Notes under the pieces: generated by a model
What the model saw: only the letters and a program-made list of their open reading frames with translations
Told to the model about the DNA's origin: nothing
Database searches by the model: none
Source: Vicinamibacterales bacterium
Lineage (GTDB): Bacteria > Acidobacteriota > Vicinamibacteria > Vicinamibacterales > SCN-69-37
Direction of reading: 5' to 3'
DNA length: 64,000 bases
NCBI GenBank assembly: GCA_030827135.1
Contig: JAURFE010000004.1
Coordinates: 1 to 64,000, forward strand
Shown here: positions 1 through 8,299 of the stretch, one piece after another
Layout of the letters: each line of letters begins with the position of its first letter
How positions within the stretch are numbered: the stretch's first letter is position 1
Program-made: the position numbers and the translations under genes

Positions 1-1
1 C

Positions 2-976
2 GCAAACGCCAACGCAGCGCTCGCGCTCGTCAACACACACGTCGCAGCCGGTGCGGCTGCCTTCGCCTGGGCGATCGTCGAGTGGATCAAACAAGGCAAG
101 CCGACTGCGCTCGGCGTCGCCTCCGGCCTGGTGGCCGGACTGGTGGTGGCCCTCCCAATGGTGTGGGTCTATCTGACCCAGCCCGGATACGTCGCCACGA
201 TATACAACTGGCTAGAGGGACTGGAACACGACAGCGCGCTGAAAGCCTGGGATTGGCGCGAAGCGCGTCTTGTCGTCTACTGGCTGTTCTTGTTCGGGCC
301 TCTACCGCTTGTCCTGACCGTCATCTTCATCCGGCGATGGCGTGAGGCCGGCCCGTGGCGGGTCGGTCTGGTCGTGCCTGCGTGGTTCCAGTGGGGCGTG
401 ATGACGACCTACATGGGCATCGCGTACAGCCCGCGCTACCTGATGACCGCATTCCCGGCGGCCATGGCGATTCCGGCCGCGTGGCTCCTCGATCGCCGCC
501 TGGGGACTCCGGTCGGCAAGCGAACACGCCAGGCCCTCGTGCTTGCGCTGTGCCTGCCGCTACTCGGCGCGCGGCTGATCATCCGGCCCTACGAGGCGAA
601 GTTGCTCGCGATCTCCTCCGGTCTCGCCGCCGATCTCTCGAGGGTGCCCCCCGATGCCATCATCGTCACGGGCCACGCGTGTCCTGCCGTGCCGATGATT
701 CGCGCACTGGTGAAGGTCGAGCCGCGCCTTGGAATGCACGCCCCGGAGTGGACCGAGATTTGTCCCGGCTGGGGCTGGCCCGACGATGTCGCGGCGACAC
801 TGGACGGGCACCTCGCCGCCGGGCGCACGGTGGTCCTCGACATGCGGGATGACGCCTGGCAGGGCCCCGAGCAATTGCGGAGCCGCGACGACCTGCGACG
901 GTATGCGCAGGCGCGGAGCCCCCGGCATCCCGGGGCCGTCATCCTGTGGGTACCACGCACTGATCGGGTACAGTGA
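2..976 (+). CDS. Membrane protein, glycosyltransferase-like (C-terminal part)
   Basis: The reading frame is open from the window edge, so the true start lies upstream and only about 324 C-terminal codons are visible. It shows several hydrophobic segments (around the motifs LVAGLVVALPMVWVYL, LVVYWLFLFGPLPLVL and ALVLALCLPLLGARLII) followed by a soluble tail of about 120 residues. A run of membrane spans with a soluble C-terminus fits polyprenyl-phosphate-dependent (ArnT/PMT-like) glycosyltransferases, but the catalytic N-terminal loop is outside the window, so the family is a guess. The stop lies 8 bp before the SMR exporter gene, suggesting cotranscription. Confidence 0.6.
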   Translation, partial: ANANAALALVNTHVAAGAAAFAWAIVEWIKQGKPTALGVASGLVAGLVVALPMVWVYLTQPGYVATIYNWLEGLEHDSALKAWDWREARLVVYWLFLFGPLPLVLTVIFIRRWREAGPWRVGLVVPAWFQWGVMTTYMGIAYSPRYLMTAFPAAMAIPAAWLLDRRLGTPVGKRTRQALVLALCLPLLGARLIIRPYEAKLLAISSGLAADLSRVPPDAIIVTGHACPAVPMIRALVKVEPRLGMHAPEWTEICPGWGWPDDVAATLDGHLAAGRTVVLDMRDDAWQGPEQLRSRDDLRRYAQARSPRHPGAVILWVPRTDRVQ

Positions 977-983
977 GGCGCGT

Positions 984-1307
984 ATGCCGTGGCTGATTCT
1001 TGTCCTGGCGGGGGTGTTGGAAACCGCATGGGCTGTCGGCCTGAAATACACGGACGGGTTTTCACGACCAGGGCCAACGGCCCTGACCGTGCTGGCCCTG
1101 ATTGGCAGTGTGTGGCTGCTGGCTCTGTCGGTCCGGACGCTCCCGCTGGGCACGGCGTATGCGGTGTGGACAGGCATCGGCGCGGTCGGCACCGTCATTG
1201 TCGGCATTCTTCGTTTTGGGGAGTCAGCCTCGTGGTTTCGTCTGGCCTGTGTCGGACTGATCGTCGTGGGGCTGGTAGGATTGAGATTCGCGCCCGGCAG
1301 CCGCTGA
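984..1307 (+). CDS. gdx: SMR-family guanidinium exporter (Gdx/SugE type)
   Basis: A 107-residue protein with four hydrophobic helices, the usual length of small multidrug resistance proteins. The conserved membrane glutamate is Glu13 (LAGVLETAW). The segments AVGLKYTDGF, GTAYAVWTGIGAVG and FGESASWFRL closely resemble SugE/Gdx rather than EmrE. Gdx proteins work as antiparallel dimers in the inner membrane and exchange guanidinium for protons; SugE members also confer resistance to some quaternary ammonium compounds. The gene starts 8 bp after the upstream membrane-protein gene, which leaves no room for a guanidine riboswitch immediately in front of it. Confidence 0.88.
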   Translation: MPWLILVLAGVLETAWAVGLKYTDGFSRPGPTALTVLALIGSVWLLALSVRTLPLGTAYAVWTGIGAVGTVIVGILRFGESASWFRLACVGLIVVGLVGLRFAPGSR

Positions 1308-1334
1308 GGCGGGCGCTGGGGGAAAGGACCACAC

Positions 1335-1589
1335 TTGGCAAATCATCCAAAAGTCAGCGCACAGAAGCGCGCACGCGAGCGGGCACGACAGGAACGGCAG
1401 AAGGAAAAACTGGCGCGCCGGGAAGAAGCGCGCGATCGGCCCAAGTCCGCCGCGCCCAGAATGGGCAACGAGGACCCGGACATCGCGGGCATCGTGCCGG
1501 GCCCACAGGCGTCGCCCTGGGGCGACGATGCGCCGTGGGGCGAAGAGGCAGAGGACGCGGACGACTCAGCGGGTCCGAAGGCCGACTGA
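1335..1589 (+). CDS. Small charged protein, unknown function
   Basis: An 84-residue protein starting at TTG (1335), with the purine-rich ribosome-binding sequence GGAAAGGA (about 1321-1328) just upstream. The first 40 residues are strongly basic and predicted helical (KRARERARQERQKEKLARREEA), the last 35 strongly acidic (DDAPWGEEAEDADD). No enzymatic motif is visible. It follows the gdx gene by 27 bp and its 3' end overlaps the convergent TonB-receptor gene by 24 bp. The helical basic half could bind nucleic acid or a partner protein, but this is only suggestive. Confidence 0.6.
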   Translation: MANHPKVSAQKRARERARQERQKEKLARREEARDRPKSAAPRMGNEDPDIAGIVPGPQASPWGDDAPWGEEAEDADDSAGPKAD

Positions 1590-3350
1590 CCAGGTGCGCC
1601 CTGGCATCGGAACCCCGGCAATTTCGCGATAGGTCTCGTCGAGCAGGTTCGCCGCCTCGATGAAGACCGCGACCCGGCCGAGTGGACGGGTCACTCGCCC
1701 CCCGACCAATACATACTGCTGGCCATCCACGCGGTCGCGCGCGTCGAAGGTGAGGGCGAGGTGTGTTCGCCATCCGGTGGGAACGGCCATCGCCAGCCCC
1801 GCGCTCTGTCGGGCGTATTCCAGCACGTACTTCGAGAGGAGTGGTGGGCGCGCCGCGTGGAGGTCGAGGGCCGTGTAGTGCGCCCGCACCACGGCGCCGG
1901 CCCAGCGTCTGGTGGCCGCCAGTTCGAGGCCGCGTGTGGTGACCGAGTGCACGTTGGTCGTCCGCCAGCGATCGCCGGCGCGCTCGCGGACCCAGTCGAT
2001 CACGTCGTCGTCCCATCGCGCAAACGGCGTCACGCTCAGGGCCCAGCCCGCGAGGTTGAGATCGGCGCCGATGTCGAGGGACCAGCCGCGCTCGGGCCGC
2101 AGCACCTCGCTGGCCTGGTGCGCGGGGTCCCGGTAGTACCGCTCGGTGAACGTCGGGATACGGAATGCGCGGGCGGCAGAAGTGCGCAGGCGCACCCGTT
2201 CGTTCACCACTGTGCTGATCGAGAGCGAGGGGCTCCAGGCGGTGCCGAAGGTGGAGTAGTGGTCCACGCGCGCGCCGCCGTGGACGGACACGCGGGAGGC
2301 GGGCGTCCACAGTCCTTCGAGGAAGCCATAGGCCCGGCCGTACGTCCGGTCGCCAAGGTTCGAGGAGTCGATCCAGTCACCGCCGCCCCCGGTGCCCAGC
2401 GTGACGCGGAGGCGGGAACCCGCGAGTCGGCTGGCGGTCACGTCGGCCTCGAACGCCTGTGTGGTGTGGGTGTTTTCCGCGAAGCCCGGGCGCCTGATGT
2501 CCCAGCGGAAGCGGTCGTGGTGTTGTCGTCCGGCGACGCGCGTCTGGGCCGACCACGCGGATCGGCTGATGTGCCACTGCGCAGACACCACGGTACCCTC
2601 CGTCCATTCCTTCGAGGGGGAGTTGCCGTAGAACCCGTTGGCGCCGAAGGCGCGGCGCTGGTGCCGCGCGTCGAGCGTCATGCCTGAACGCACGCGTCCG
2701 CGCACGCTCGCGCCACCCATGCCGTACTCGCGGTCGAACATGAATCCGCCGGAGCGGGCCCCCCAGGCGGACAGCGTCCACGCCGCAGGCACCCCGTAGC
2801 CGCTGACCGACGTCTGGCCGGTGGCCGTGCCGAACGTGCCCCCGCTGATTTCGCCCGTCGCGTGACGGTCGCGTCTGGTCAGGATCTGGATGGTGCCGCC
2901 GAAGGCGTCGGCGCCATGGACGGCCGAGGCCGGGCCGGCGACCACTTCAAGGCGATCGATGCCGACGATCGGCGCGGGGAGTTCGCCGTTGTGATGCCCG
3001 CTCTGCGCGTTGTTCAGGCGCACACCGTCGATCAGCACCAGCGCCTGGCCGAATGTCGCGCCGCGAAGGCTGAAATCGGTCTGCACACCCAGACCGCCGC
3101 GCGCCCGGAGATCCACGCCGGGCAGCAGCCGCAGGCCATCCACCAGTGAGGAGACGCCAAGGGCCGTCAGGTCGTCGCGCGTCAGCGTGGAGACCGTGCG
3201 GCCGACCGTCTCCGCAGGCACGGGCGTGACCGTGGCGGTGACCACCACGTCACTGGTTACACGGGGCACCGTTTGGGCGGCCGCGGGGACCGGCAGCAGA
3301 AGCGCCGCGGCGAGGCTGAGCGCCGGACGCAGTCGCAGAGAGTGTCGCAT
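1566..3350 (-). CDS. TonB-dependent outer-membrane receptor (BtuB-like size)
   Basis: 594 residues with a signal peptide (cleavage probably after PVPAAAQ), a TonB-box-like segment (DVVVTATVTPVP), an N-terminal plug with the hallmark stretches LPGVDLRARGG, FSLRGATFGQALVLIDGVR and AVHGADAFGGTIQILTR, and then a beta-barrel of about 440 residues. It would import a siderophore, cobalamin or similar substrate across the outer membrane, powered by TonB-ExbBD. The length is close to BtuB (about 600), but I see no cobalamin riboswitch in the 150 bp upstream and no cobalamin or iron genes next door, so the substrate is open. The C-terminus ends in Arg instead of the more usual Phe/Trp. The gene is divergent from the Vps10/BNR gene. 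Confidence 0.9.
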   Translation of the reverse strand: MRHSLRLRPALSLAAALLLPVPAAAQTVPRVTSDVVVTATVTPVPAETVGRTVSTLTRDDLTALGVSSLVDGLRLLPGVDLRARGGLGVQTDFSLRGATFGQALVLIDGVRLNNAQSGHHNGELPAPIVGIDRLEVVAGPASAVHGADAFGGTIQILTRRDRHATGEISGGTFGTATGQTSVSGYGVPAAWTLSAWGARSGGFMFDREYGMGGASVRGRVRSGMTLDARHQRRAFGANGFYGNSPSKEWTEGTVVSAQWHISRSAWSAQTRVAGRQHHDRFRWDIRRPGFAENTHTTQAFEADVTASRLAGSRLRVTLGTGGGGDWIDSSNLGDRTYGRAYGFLEGLWTPASRVSVHGGARVDHYSTFGTAWSPSLSISTVVNERVRLRTSAARAFRIPTFTERYYRDPAHQASEVLRPERGWSLDIGADLNLAGWALSVTPFARWDDDVIDWVRERAGDRWRTTNVHSVTTRGLELAATRRWAGAVVRAHYTALDLHAARPPLLSKYVLEYARQSAGLAMAVPTGWRTHLALTFDARDRVDGQQYVLVGGRVTRPLGRVAVFIEAANLLDETYREIAGVPMPGRTWSVGLRTR

Positions 3351-3387
3351 TGGCCGTCCAGCTTATCGCGACATGAACCGTACGTAG

Positions 3388-3410
3388 GGCCTCCTGAACT
3401 GTAGGAGGCC
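3388..3410. repeat. 8-bp inverted repeat in divergent intergenic region
   Basis: GGCCTCCT and AGGAGGCC form a perfect 8-bp stem with a 7-nt loop between the divergent TonB-receptor and Vps10/BNR genes. The AGGAGGCC half recurs once more at about 3430-3436. It could be an operator or an mRNA leader hairpin; there is no T-run, so a terminator is unlikely. Confidence 0.5.
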
Positions 3411-3503
3411 AAAACATGCAGGGCTGCAGGAGGCCACAGGTTGAATGATCCTGCCGCGTCAGATACCCTTCGGTCGGTTGGGAACGTGTTCAGGAGGAAA
3501 CCC

Positions 3504-6500
3504 ATGACAAAGACTTGGCGCGCAAGCGCATTACTGGTGACCGCGGTCGTGATGACCTCGGGGATTGTGGCGTCGCCACGGCTCGGGGCGGAGCAGGCCA
3601 CGCAGGCCCTGCAGGTCGACCCGGCGGTGCTCGACGGTATGCAGTACCGGCATCTGTCGGTGTTCAGCCGCGGGGGCCGATCCACGGCGGTGGTTGGTGT
3701 GCCGTCAAACCCGACGCTGTTTTACGCCGGGTACACCGGCGGTGGCGTCTGGCAGACGACGAATTCGGGCGAGACGTGGACGAACCTGTCGGACGGCTTC
3801 TTTGAAGCCGGGTCGGTTGGTGCGATTGATGTGTCGCTCTCCAATCCGAGCGTGCTCTATGTGGGCACCGGTTCGGCGTGTCCGCGCGGCAACGTGTCTC
3901 CCGGCGTCGGCATGTACAAGTCGAGTGATGCCGGCAAGACGTGGCAGCACGTCGGCCTCCGGGCGTCCGGCACGATCGGTCGCGTACGTATTCATCCGAC
4001 CAACCCCGATGTGGCCTACGTCGCGGTGCTCGGCAACATGTTCGCGCCCAGCGACGAGCGCGGCGTGTTCCGGACGCGTGACGGTGGCAAGTCGTGGCAG
4101 CGCGTGCACTTCATCAGCAGCCGCACCGGCGCCGTCGACCTCGCGATGGACCCGAAGAACCCCGATATTCTGATCGCCGCGATGTGGACCACCGAGCGCA
4201 AGCCGTGGACCATTGAATCCGGGTCCACCGAAGGTGGCCTGTTCCGCTCGACCGACGGCGGCACGACGTGGACAAAACTGGCGGGCGGGCTGCCCGACAA
4301 GGTCATGACGGGCCGCATCGGCGTCTCGATCTCCCCGGCCAACACCAGCCGCGTGTATGCGCAGGTGGAAGCGGGCGGCGACCTCGGCGGCGTCTACATC
4401 TCGAACGATGGCGGCCTCACCTGGACCCGTGGGTTCACCGGCCGCGCGCTCCAGCAGCGCGCGTGGTACTACACCCACATCCACGCGGACCCGGTGGACG
4501 TGGACACGGTGTACGGCCTGAACGTCGGGGCCTTCAAATCCACCGACGGCGGCAAGACGTTCGGCTCCGCCGGCATCCAGTCGCACAGCGACTACCACGA
4601 CCTGTGGATCAATCCGACCAACAACAAGATCATCATCACCGGCAACGATGGCGGTGCGGCGGTCTCGACCGGCTCCGGCTGGTCCGGCCAGGACAACCAG
4701 CCGACGTCCGAGATGTACCGGGCGTCCGTGGACACGCGGTATCCCTACTGGGTGTACGGCGGCCAACAGGATAACAGCACGATTGGCGTGCCGAGCCAGG
4801 GCAACGAAGAACCCTACTCGATGGGCGGTGGCGAATCCGGTTATGTGGCGGTGGATCCGCGTCGGTCCTCGCTCAACTATGCCGGCAACTACGGCGGCAC
4901 GTTGCAGCGCATCGATCGCGAAAACGGGCTTTCCGAGAACGTCCGTGTCTACGCGGACTCACAGACCGGCCAGCGCGCCGCGGACATGAAGTACCGCTTC
5001 CAGTGGAACAATCCCATCAAGATCTCCTGGCACGCACCGGACGTGGTCTACACGACTTCGCAGGTGGTGCACCGGACGACGGATGGCGGTTCCAACTGGG
5101 ACGTCATCAGTCCCGATTTGACGCGCAACGACAAACGCCGTCAGCAGTACTCCGGCGGCGAAGGCATCACGCGCGACAACACCGGCGTCGAGGTCTACGC
5201 GACGATTTTTGCCTTCGAGGAATCGCCGACGACCCCCGGCCTGTTCTGGGCGGGAAGTGACGACGGTCTGGTGCATCTGTCGCGGGACAACGGCAAGACG
5301 TGGACCAACGTGACGCCGAATGACTGGCCGGAAGGCACGATCAACACGATCGACCCGTCCGACCATGATCCCGCGCGCGCGTTCGTCGTGATGCACCGCT
5401 ACCGCGTGGGCGACTTCACGCCGTACATCTGGCGCACCGACGACTACGGCAAGTCGTGGACGCGAATCGCCGACGGCACCAACGGCATTCCGAACACCCA
5501 CTTCACGCGCGCCCTGCAGGAGGACCCGAAGAAGAAGGGCCTGCTGTACGCGGGCACCGAATTCGGGATGTACATCTCGTTCAACGACGGCCGGAACTGG
5601 CAGTCGTTCCAGAACAACCTGCCGCGGACGCCGATCACCGACCTCCAGGTGTACCGCAATGACCTCGTAGTCGCGACCCAGGGCCGCGGCTACTGGATCA
5701 TGGACAACCTGTCGCCGCTGCAGTCGATGGCGCCGGCGTCGACCACGCCCGCCGGGATTCTCTACAAGCCTGAAGACGCGTATCGACAGGGCGGTCGGCT
5801 CCCGACGATTCAGTACTGGTTCAAGGACAAGCCGACGGCGCCGGTGCAGGTTGAGGTGCTCGATGCGGCCGGCACGGTGTTGTGGACGGCCACGGGTCAG
5901 CCCGCCGATCGACCGGTGCCGCCGGCTCCCGGTGCGGCAGCGCCCGGTCGCGGTGGACGCGGTGCCGGCGGTATGGGCGGGCGCGGTGGCCGGGGCGGCT
6001 TTGCCGGCGGTGGCGGTGGCGGTGCCACCGGGATGCAGGGCCTGAACTCGGTGACGTGGAATCCGCGTCTGCCGTCGCCGTACACGGTGCCTCCGGGCAT
6101 CGTGATGTGGGGTGGTGGCGGCGGTCAGGGCGCGAAGTTCAAGCCCGGCACGTACACCGCGCGCGTGACCTCCGGTACGTGGACGGCGACGCAGTCGTTC
6201 AACCTGCATCCGGATCCGCGGTGGCCGCGTGCCACCGATGCGCAGTACGACGAGCAGTTCAAGATGACCGTGGCCATCGGCGAAATCACGAAGAAGTTGT
6301 ATGACGAGCTCGCCCGTATCCGGAGCGTCAAGGCCCAGTTGCAGGAGCACATCAAGTCGGCGGGCGCGACCAGCGCGGCGGGTCGCGCGGCGCAGGCCTA
6401 CCACGACAAGTTGTTCGCCAACGAGAGCATCCTCACGCAGGTGCAGGGGGAGGGCGGGCAGGACTCGCTGAACTTCCCCGGCCGACTCGACAACCAGTGG

Positions 6501-6689
6501 GTGGTGCTGTACGGCAACGCGTCGGCGACGGAACGGTGGCCGAATCGTGGCGTCATTGAGCGCTACAACGATCTGCTGCCCGAGACGAACAAGCTCTTCA
6601 AGGACATCGAGACGAACCTGACGAGCGACCTCGCGGCCTACAACAAGGTGGCTGTAGGAGCCAAGCTCGCACCGGTGGTGGTGAAGTAA
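3504..6689 (+). CDS. Secreted BNR/Vps10-type beta-propeller protein
   Basis: 1061 residues. I chose ATG 3504 because AGGAGGAAA sits 4-10 nt upstream and the protein then begins with a clear signal peptide (MTKTWRASALLVTAVVM...). The body carries repeated BNR/Asp-box motifs of the type SxDxGxTW (for example TTNSGETWTNL, SSDAGKTWQHV, SRDNGKTWTNV, TDDYGKSWTRI), as in sortilin/Vps10 and sialidase-like propellers. Residues of about 800-860 form a Pro/Gly-rich low-complexity linker, followed by a C-terminal helical region. Large Vps10-like secreted proteins are frequent in Acidobacteriota and related phyla; their substrates are generally unknown. No glycosidase catalytic residues can be assigned by eye. 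Confidence 0.85.
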   Translation: MTKTWRASALLVTAVVMTSGIVASPRLGAEQATQALQVDPAVLDGMQYRHLSVFSRGGRSTAVVGVPSNPTLFYAGYTGGGVWQTTNSGETWTNLSDGFFEAGSVGAIDVSLSNPSVLYVGTGSACPRGNVSPGVGMYKSSDAGKTWQHVGLRASGTIGRVRIHPTNPDVAYVAVLGNMFAPSDERGVFRTRDGGKSWQRVHFISSRTGAVDLAMDPKNPDILIAAMWTTERKPWTIESGSTEGGLFRSTDGGTTWTKLAGGLPDKVMTGRIGVSISPANTSRVYAQVEAGGDLGGVYISNDGGLTWTRGFTGRALQQRAWYYTHIHADPVDVDTVYGLNVGAFKSTDGGKTFGSAGIQSHSDYHDLWINPTNNKIIITGNDGGAAVSTGSGWSGQDNQPTSEMYRASVDTRYPYWVYGGQQDNSTIGVPSQGNEEPYSMGGGESGYVAVDPRRSSLNYAGNYGGTLQRIDRENGLSENVRVYADSQTGQRAADMKYRFQWNNPIKISWHAPDVVYTTSQVVHRTTDGGSNWDVISPDLTRNDKRRQQYSGGEGITRDNTGVEVYATIFAFEESPTTPGLFWAGSDDGLVHLSRDNGKTWTNVTPNDWPEGTINTIDPSDHDPARAFVVMHRYRVGDFTPYIWRTDDYGKSWTRIADGTNGIPNTHFTRALQEDPKKKGLLYAGTEFGMYISFNDGRNWQSFQNNLPRTPITDLQVYRNDLVVATQGRGYWIMDNLSPLQSMAPASTTPAGILYKPEDAYRQGGRLPTIQYWFKDKPTAPVQVEVLDAAGTVLWTATGQPADRPVPPAPGAAAPGRGGRGAGGMGGRGGRGGFAGGGGGGATGMQGLNSVTWNPRLPSPYTVPPGIVMWGGGGGQGAKFKPGTYTARVTSGTWTATQSFNLHPDPRWPRATDAQYDEQFKMTVAIGEITKKLYDELARIRSVKAQLQEHIKSAGATSAAGRAAQAYHDKLFANESILTQVQGEGGQDSLNFPGRLDNQWVVLYGNASATERWPNRGVIERYNDLLPETNKLFKDIETNLTSDLAAYNKVAVGAKLAPVVVK

Positions 6690-6714
6690 GAACCGGTGTG
6701 GTTCATGGTCCATC

Positions 6715-6780
6715 GGTTCATGGTTCATCGGTGCTGTTCTGGGTTCGGAACCACGAACCAGCACCGATGAACCATGAACC
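6715..6780. repeat. 22-bp perfect inverted repeat, with extra copies of the unit
   Basis: Positions 6715-6736 and 6759-6780 are exact reverse complements (22 bp each) separated by 22 nt. The right arm consists of short GAACCAT units, which continue into the adjacent sequence up to about 6800. No T-run follows, so it is not a typical intrinsic terminator, although the stem could still stabilise or end the upstream mRNA. It looks like an intergenic palindromic repeat family. Confidence 0.75.
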
Positions 6781-6816
6781 ATGAACCATGAACCGATGAA
6801 CCCGCGAAGAGGTGCC

Positions 6817-7332
6817 GTGGAAGAATTGAAGACACAGATCCGCAGTGTCCCCGACTTTCCAAAGCCGGGGATACTGTTTTACGACATCACCACGTTGATG
6901 AAGGACCCGCAGGGGTTCAAGTCGGCGGTGAATGCCATGGCGGCGCCCTACGCAGACGTCGCTGTCGATGTCGTCGTCGGCATTGAGAGCCGCGGGTTCA
7001 TCTTCGGCGCGGCCGTCGCCGATCGGATCGGCGCCGGCTTCGCGCCCGTGCGGAAGATCGGCAAGTTGCCGTCCACGACCCGTCGCACCACCTACGACCT
7101 GGAATACGGGACCGACTCCCTCGAGATTCACGAGGACGCCGTGTCAGCGGGGCAGCGCGTGCTGATCGTGGACGACCTGCTGGCCACCGGCGGCACGGCG
7201 GCCGCGACCGTCGGGTTGGTCCGGGGGCTCGGTGCCGACATCGTCGCCGTCCAGGTGCTCATCGAACTCCTGGCGCTCGGGGGGCGGTCGAAGCTCGTGC
7301 ACGAACGCGTCAACGCTGTCTTGGCGTATTAA
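6817..7332 (+). CDS. apt: Adenine phosphoribosyltransferase
   Basis: Converts adenine and PRPP to AMP (purine salvage). I chose GTG 6817, preceded by AGAGG, giving a 171-residue protein beginning EELKTQIRSVPDFPKPGI, which matches the usual start of Apt; the in-frame ATGs at 6781 and 6796 lie inside the upstream repeat and would add an atypical N-terminus. The PRPP-binding loop VLIVDDLLATGGTA is at residues 115-128, and GIESRGFIFGAAVA (55-68) matches the Apt purine-site region. The gene stands alone between a repeat and tRNA-Arg. Confidence 0.93.
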   Translation: MEELKTQIRSVPDFPKPGILFYDITTLMKDPQGFKSAVNAMAAPYADVAVDVVVGIESRGFIFGAAVADRIGAGFAPVRKIGKLPSTTRRTTYDLEYGTDSLEIHEDAVSAGQRVLIVDDLLATGGTAAATVGLVRGLGADIVAVQVLIELLALGGRSKLVHERVNAVLAY

Positions 7333-7463
7333 GAACTCCCCAGGCGTTCAGCGCAGGCGGGTCCTGCCGCCAAACAGCCCCATCTGGGGCTCGCTGACGC
7401 TGCGCCCCAGACGGGTCGCCCCGTTCGGCGTCACCCGCGTGCGCCGAGATGTCGCTTCGCGGG

Positions 7464-7469
7464 TATGGT
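7464..7469 (+). promoter_or_regulatory. Possible -10 element of tRNA-Arg
   Basis: TATGGT lies 15 nt before the first base of tRNA-Arg, at a plausible -10 distance. No convincing -35 element is visible, so this is tentative. Confidence 0.3.
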
Positions 7470-7484
7470 ACGGTTTCACCCTAG

Positions 7485-7561
7485 GCGCCCGTAGCTCAGC
7501 TGGATAGAGCACCGCCCTCCTAAGGCGGGGGTCACACGTTCAAATCGTGTCGGGCGCACCA
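7485..7561 (+). tRNA. tRNA-Arg (anticodon CCT)
   Basis: A complete cloverleaf with CCA encoded: acceptor GCGCCCG/CGGGCGC (7485-7491 and 7551-7557), D-arm stem GCTC/GAGC, anticodon stem CCGCC/GGCGG, loop CTCCTAA with anticodon CCT at 7519-7521, T-arm ACACG-TTCAAAT-CGTGT, then A-CCA. It reads AGG codons. Its 3' end is matched by a tRNA fragment at 15751-15792 in the same orientation, so it probably marks the left edge of a genomic island. Confidence 0.96.
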
Positions 7562-7564
7562 AAT

Positions 7565-7598
7565 TAGGCCAATAAATAAGGGCCTATTTAGTGTTTTT
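7565..7598 (+). terminator. Rho-independent terminator after tRNA-Arg
   Basis: TAGGCC (7565-7570) pairs with GGCCTA (7581-7586), extendable with flanking A/T pairs, and is followed by TTTAGTGTTTTT. It lies directly behind the tRNA. Confidence 0.65.
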
Positions 7599-7722
7599 CG
7601 TTGTTGGTGCAATGGTCCTGATTTAGCTGGTGGTGCACTGGTGGTGCGTGCGCGTTCTTGTTCTGCGGCAGGATTCCGTGGGTCCGAGAGCGTCTCGGTT
7701 CCCGATGAATCGGAAAGACCTG

Positions 7723-8238
7723 CTAACTAGCGCCTTCGGCAGCCCCCACGAGCAAGGCGTCGAGGCTGGTCGCTGTCGCCAGTGGGCGGACGTCCAGACG
7801 TTCACGCCGTACCGCTGTGACCGTCACCGCTTCGCCCAGGTCACGCGACAGCAGCGCCCCCAAGGCAGAGCCGCGGTCCACGATTGCGCCATCCTGCAGG
7901 GCTGCGAGGGCGTCTCGAATGGGCCGCCACTGGGCCGGTGGCCGTCGTTCAATCCGGGGCTGGCCGTGCACCTTCAGCGACACATACCGCGCCTCCAGGC
8001 AGACGACAGCCGCGCCGACCAGCGCACCAGACCGGGAGTTGGTGAGCGTGAAGACCCACGCCGTGATGGCGTCCACAGCCGCAGGAGCGCCCCCGTCTTC
8101 AAACTGCAGGACATGCCCACAGCGGCCACAGGTCACCTGCTGGTGAACCAGCCAGCCAGCTGGTACTGGTAACACCGTGTCGGGCAGGTTCGCCGTCATC
8201 GACGCGCCACACTTCGGGCAACCAAGGGACACGCGCAT
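7723..8238 (-). CDS. Zinc-ribbon hypothetical protein
   Basis: 171 residues. The N-terminus has two CxxC knuckles, CPKC (residues 7-10) and CGRC (37-40), spaced as in a zinc ribbon that binds one Zn2+. The remaining 130 residues are soluble with no motif I can name. It sits between tRNA-Arg and the truncated recombinase, inside the proposed island, and starts 33 bp from repeat copy 1. A DNA- or RNA-binding accessory role is possible but not shown. Confidence 0.5.
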   Translation of the reverse strand: MRVSLGCPKCGASMTANLPDTVLPVPAGWLVHQQVTCGRCGHVLQFEDGGAPAAVDAITAWVFTLTNSRSGALVGAAVVCLEARYVSLKVHGQPRIERRPPAQWRPIRDALAALQDGAIVDRGSALGALLSRDLGEAVTVTAVRRERLDVRPLATATSLDALLVGAAEGAS

Positions 8239-8270
8239 CGCGTCATCCTACGCCCTCCCAGCACAGGCTC

Positions 8271-8299
8271 GCCGATAGTCCGTATTACGTGGGTCTTTC
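8271..8299. repeat. Island repeat, copy 1 (29 bp)
   Basis: Identical over 29 bp to the left part of the 55-bp repeats at 10036-10090 and 14925-14979 (core GTCCGTATTACGTGGGTC). All three copies have the same orientation. The stop codon of the truncated recombinase lies inside this copy. The right-hand 26 bp found in the other two copies are missing here and are replaced by recombinase coding sequence. Confidence 0.9.

Noticed and set aside
3351-3503. Cobalamin riboswitch for the BtuB-sized TonB receptor
   Set aside because: The gap to the divergent gene is short and shows none of the expected conserved blocks; only a simple 8-bp hairpin is present.
6781-6816. Upstream ATG starts of apt (6781, 6796)
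   Set aside because: They lie in the GAACCAT repeat without a ribosome-binding site and would add an N-terminus not typical of Apt; GTG 6817 fits better.
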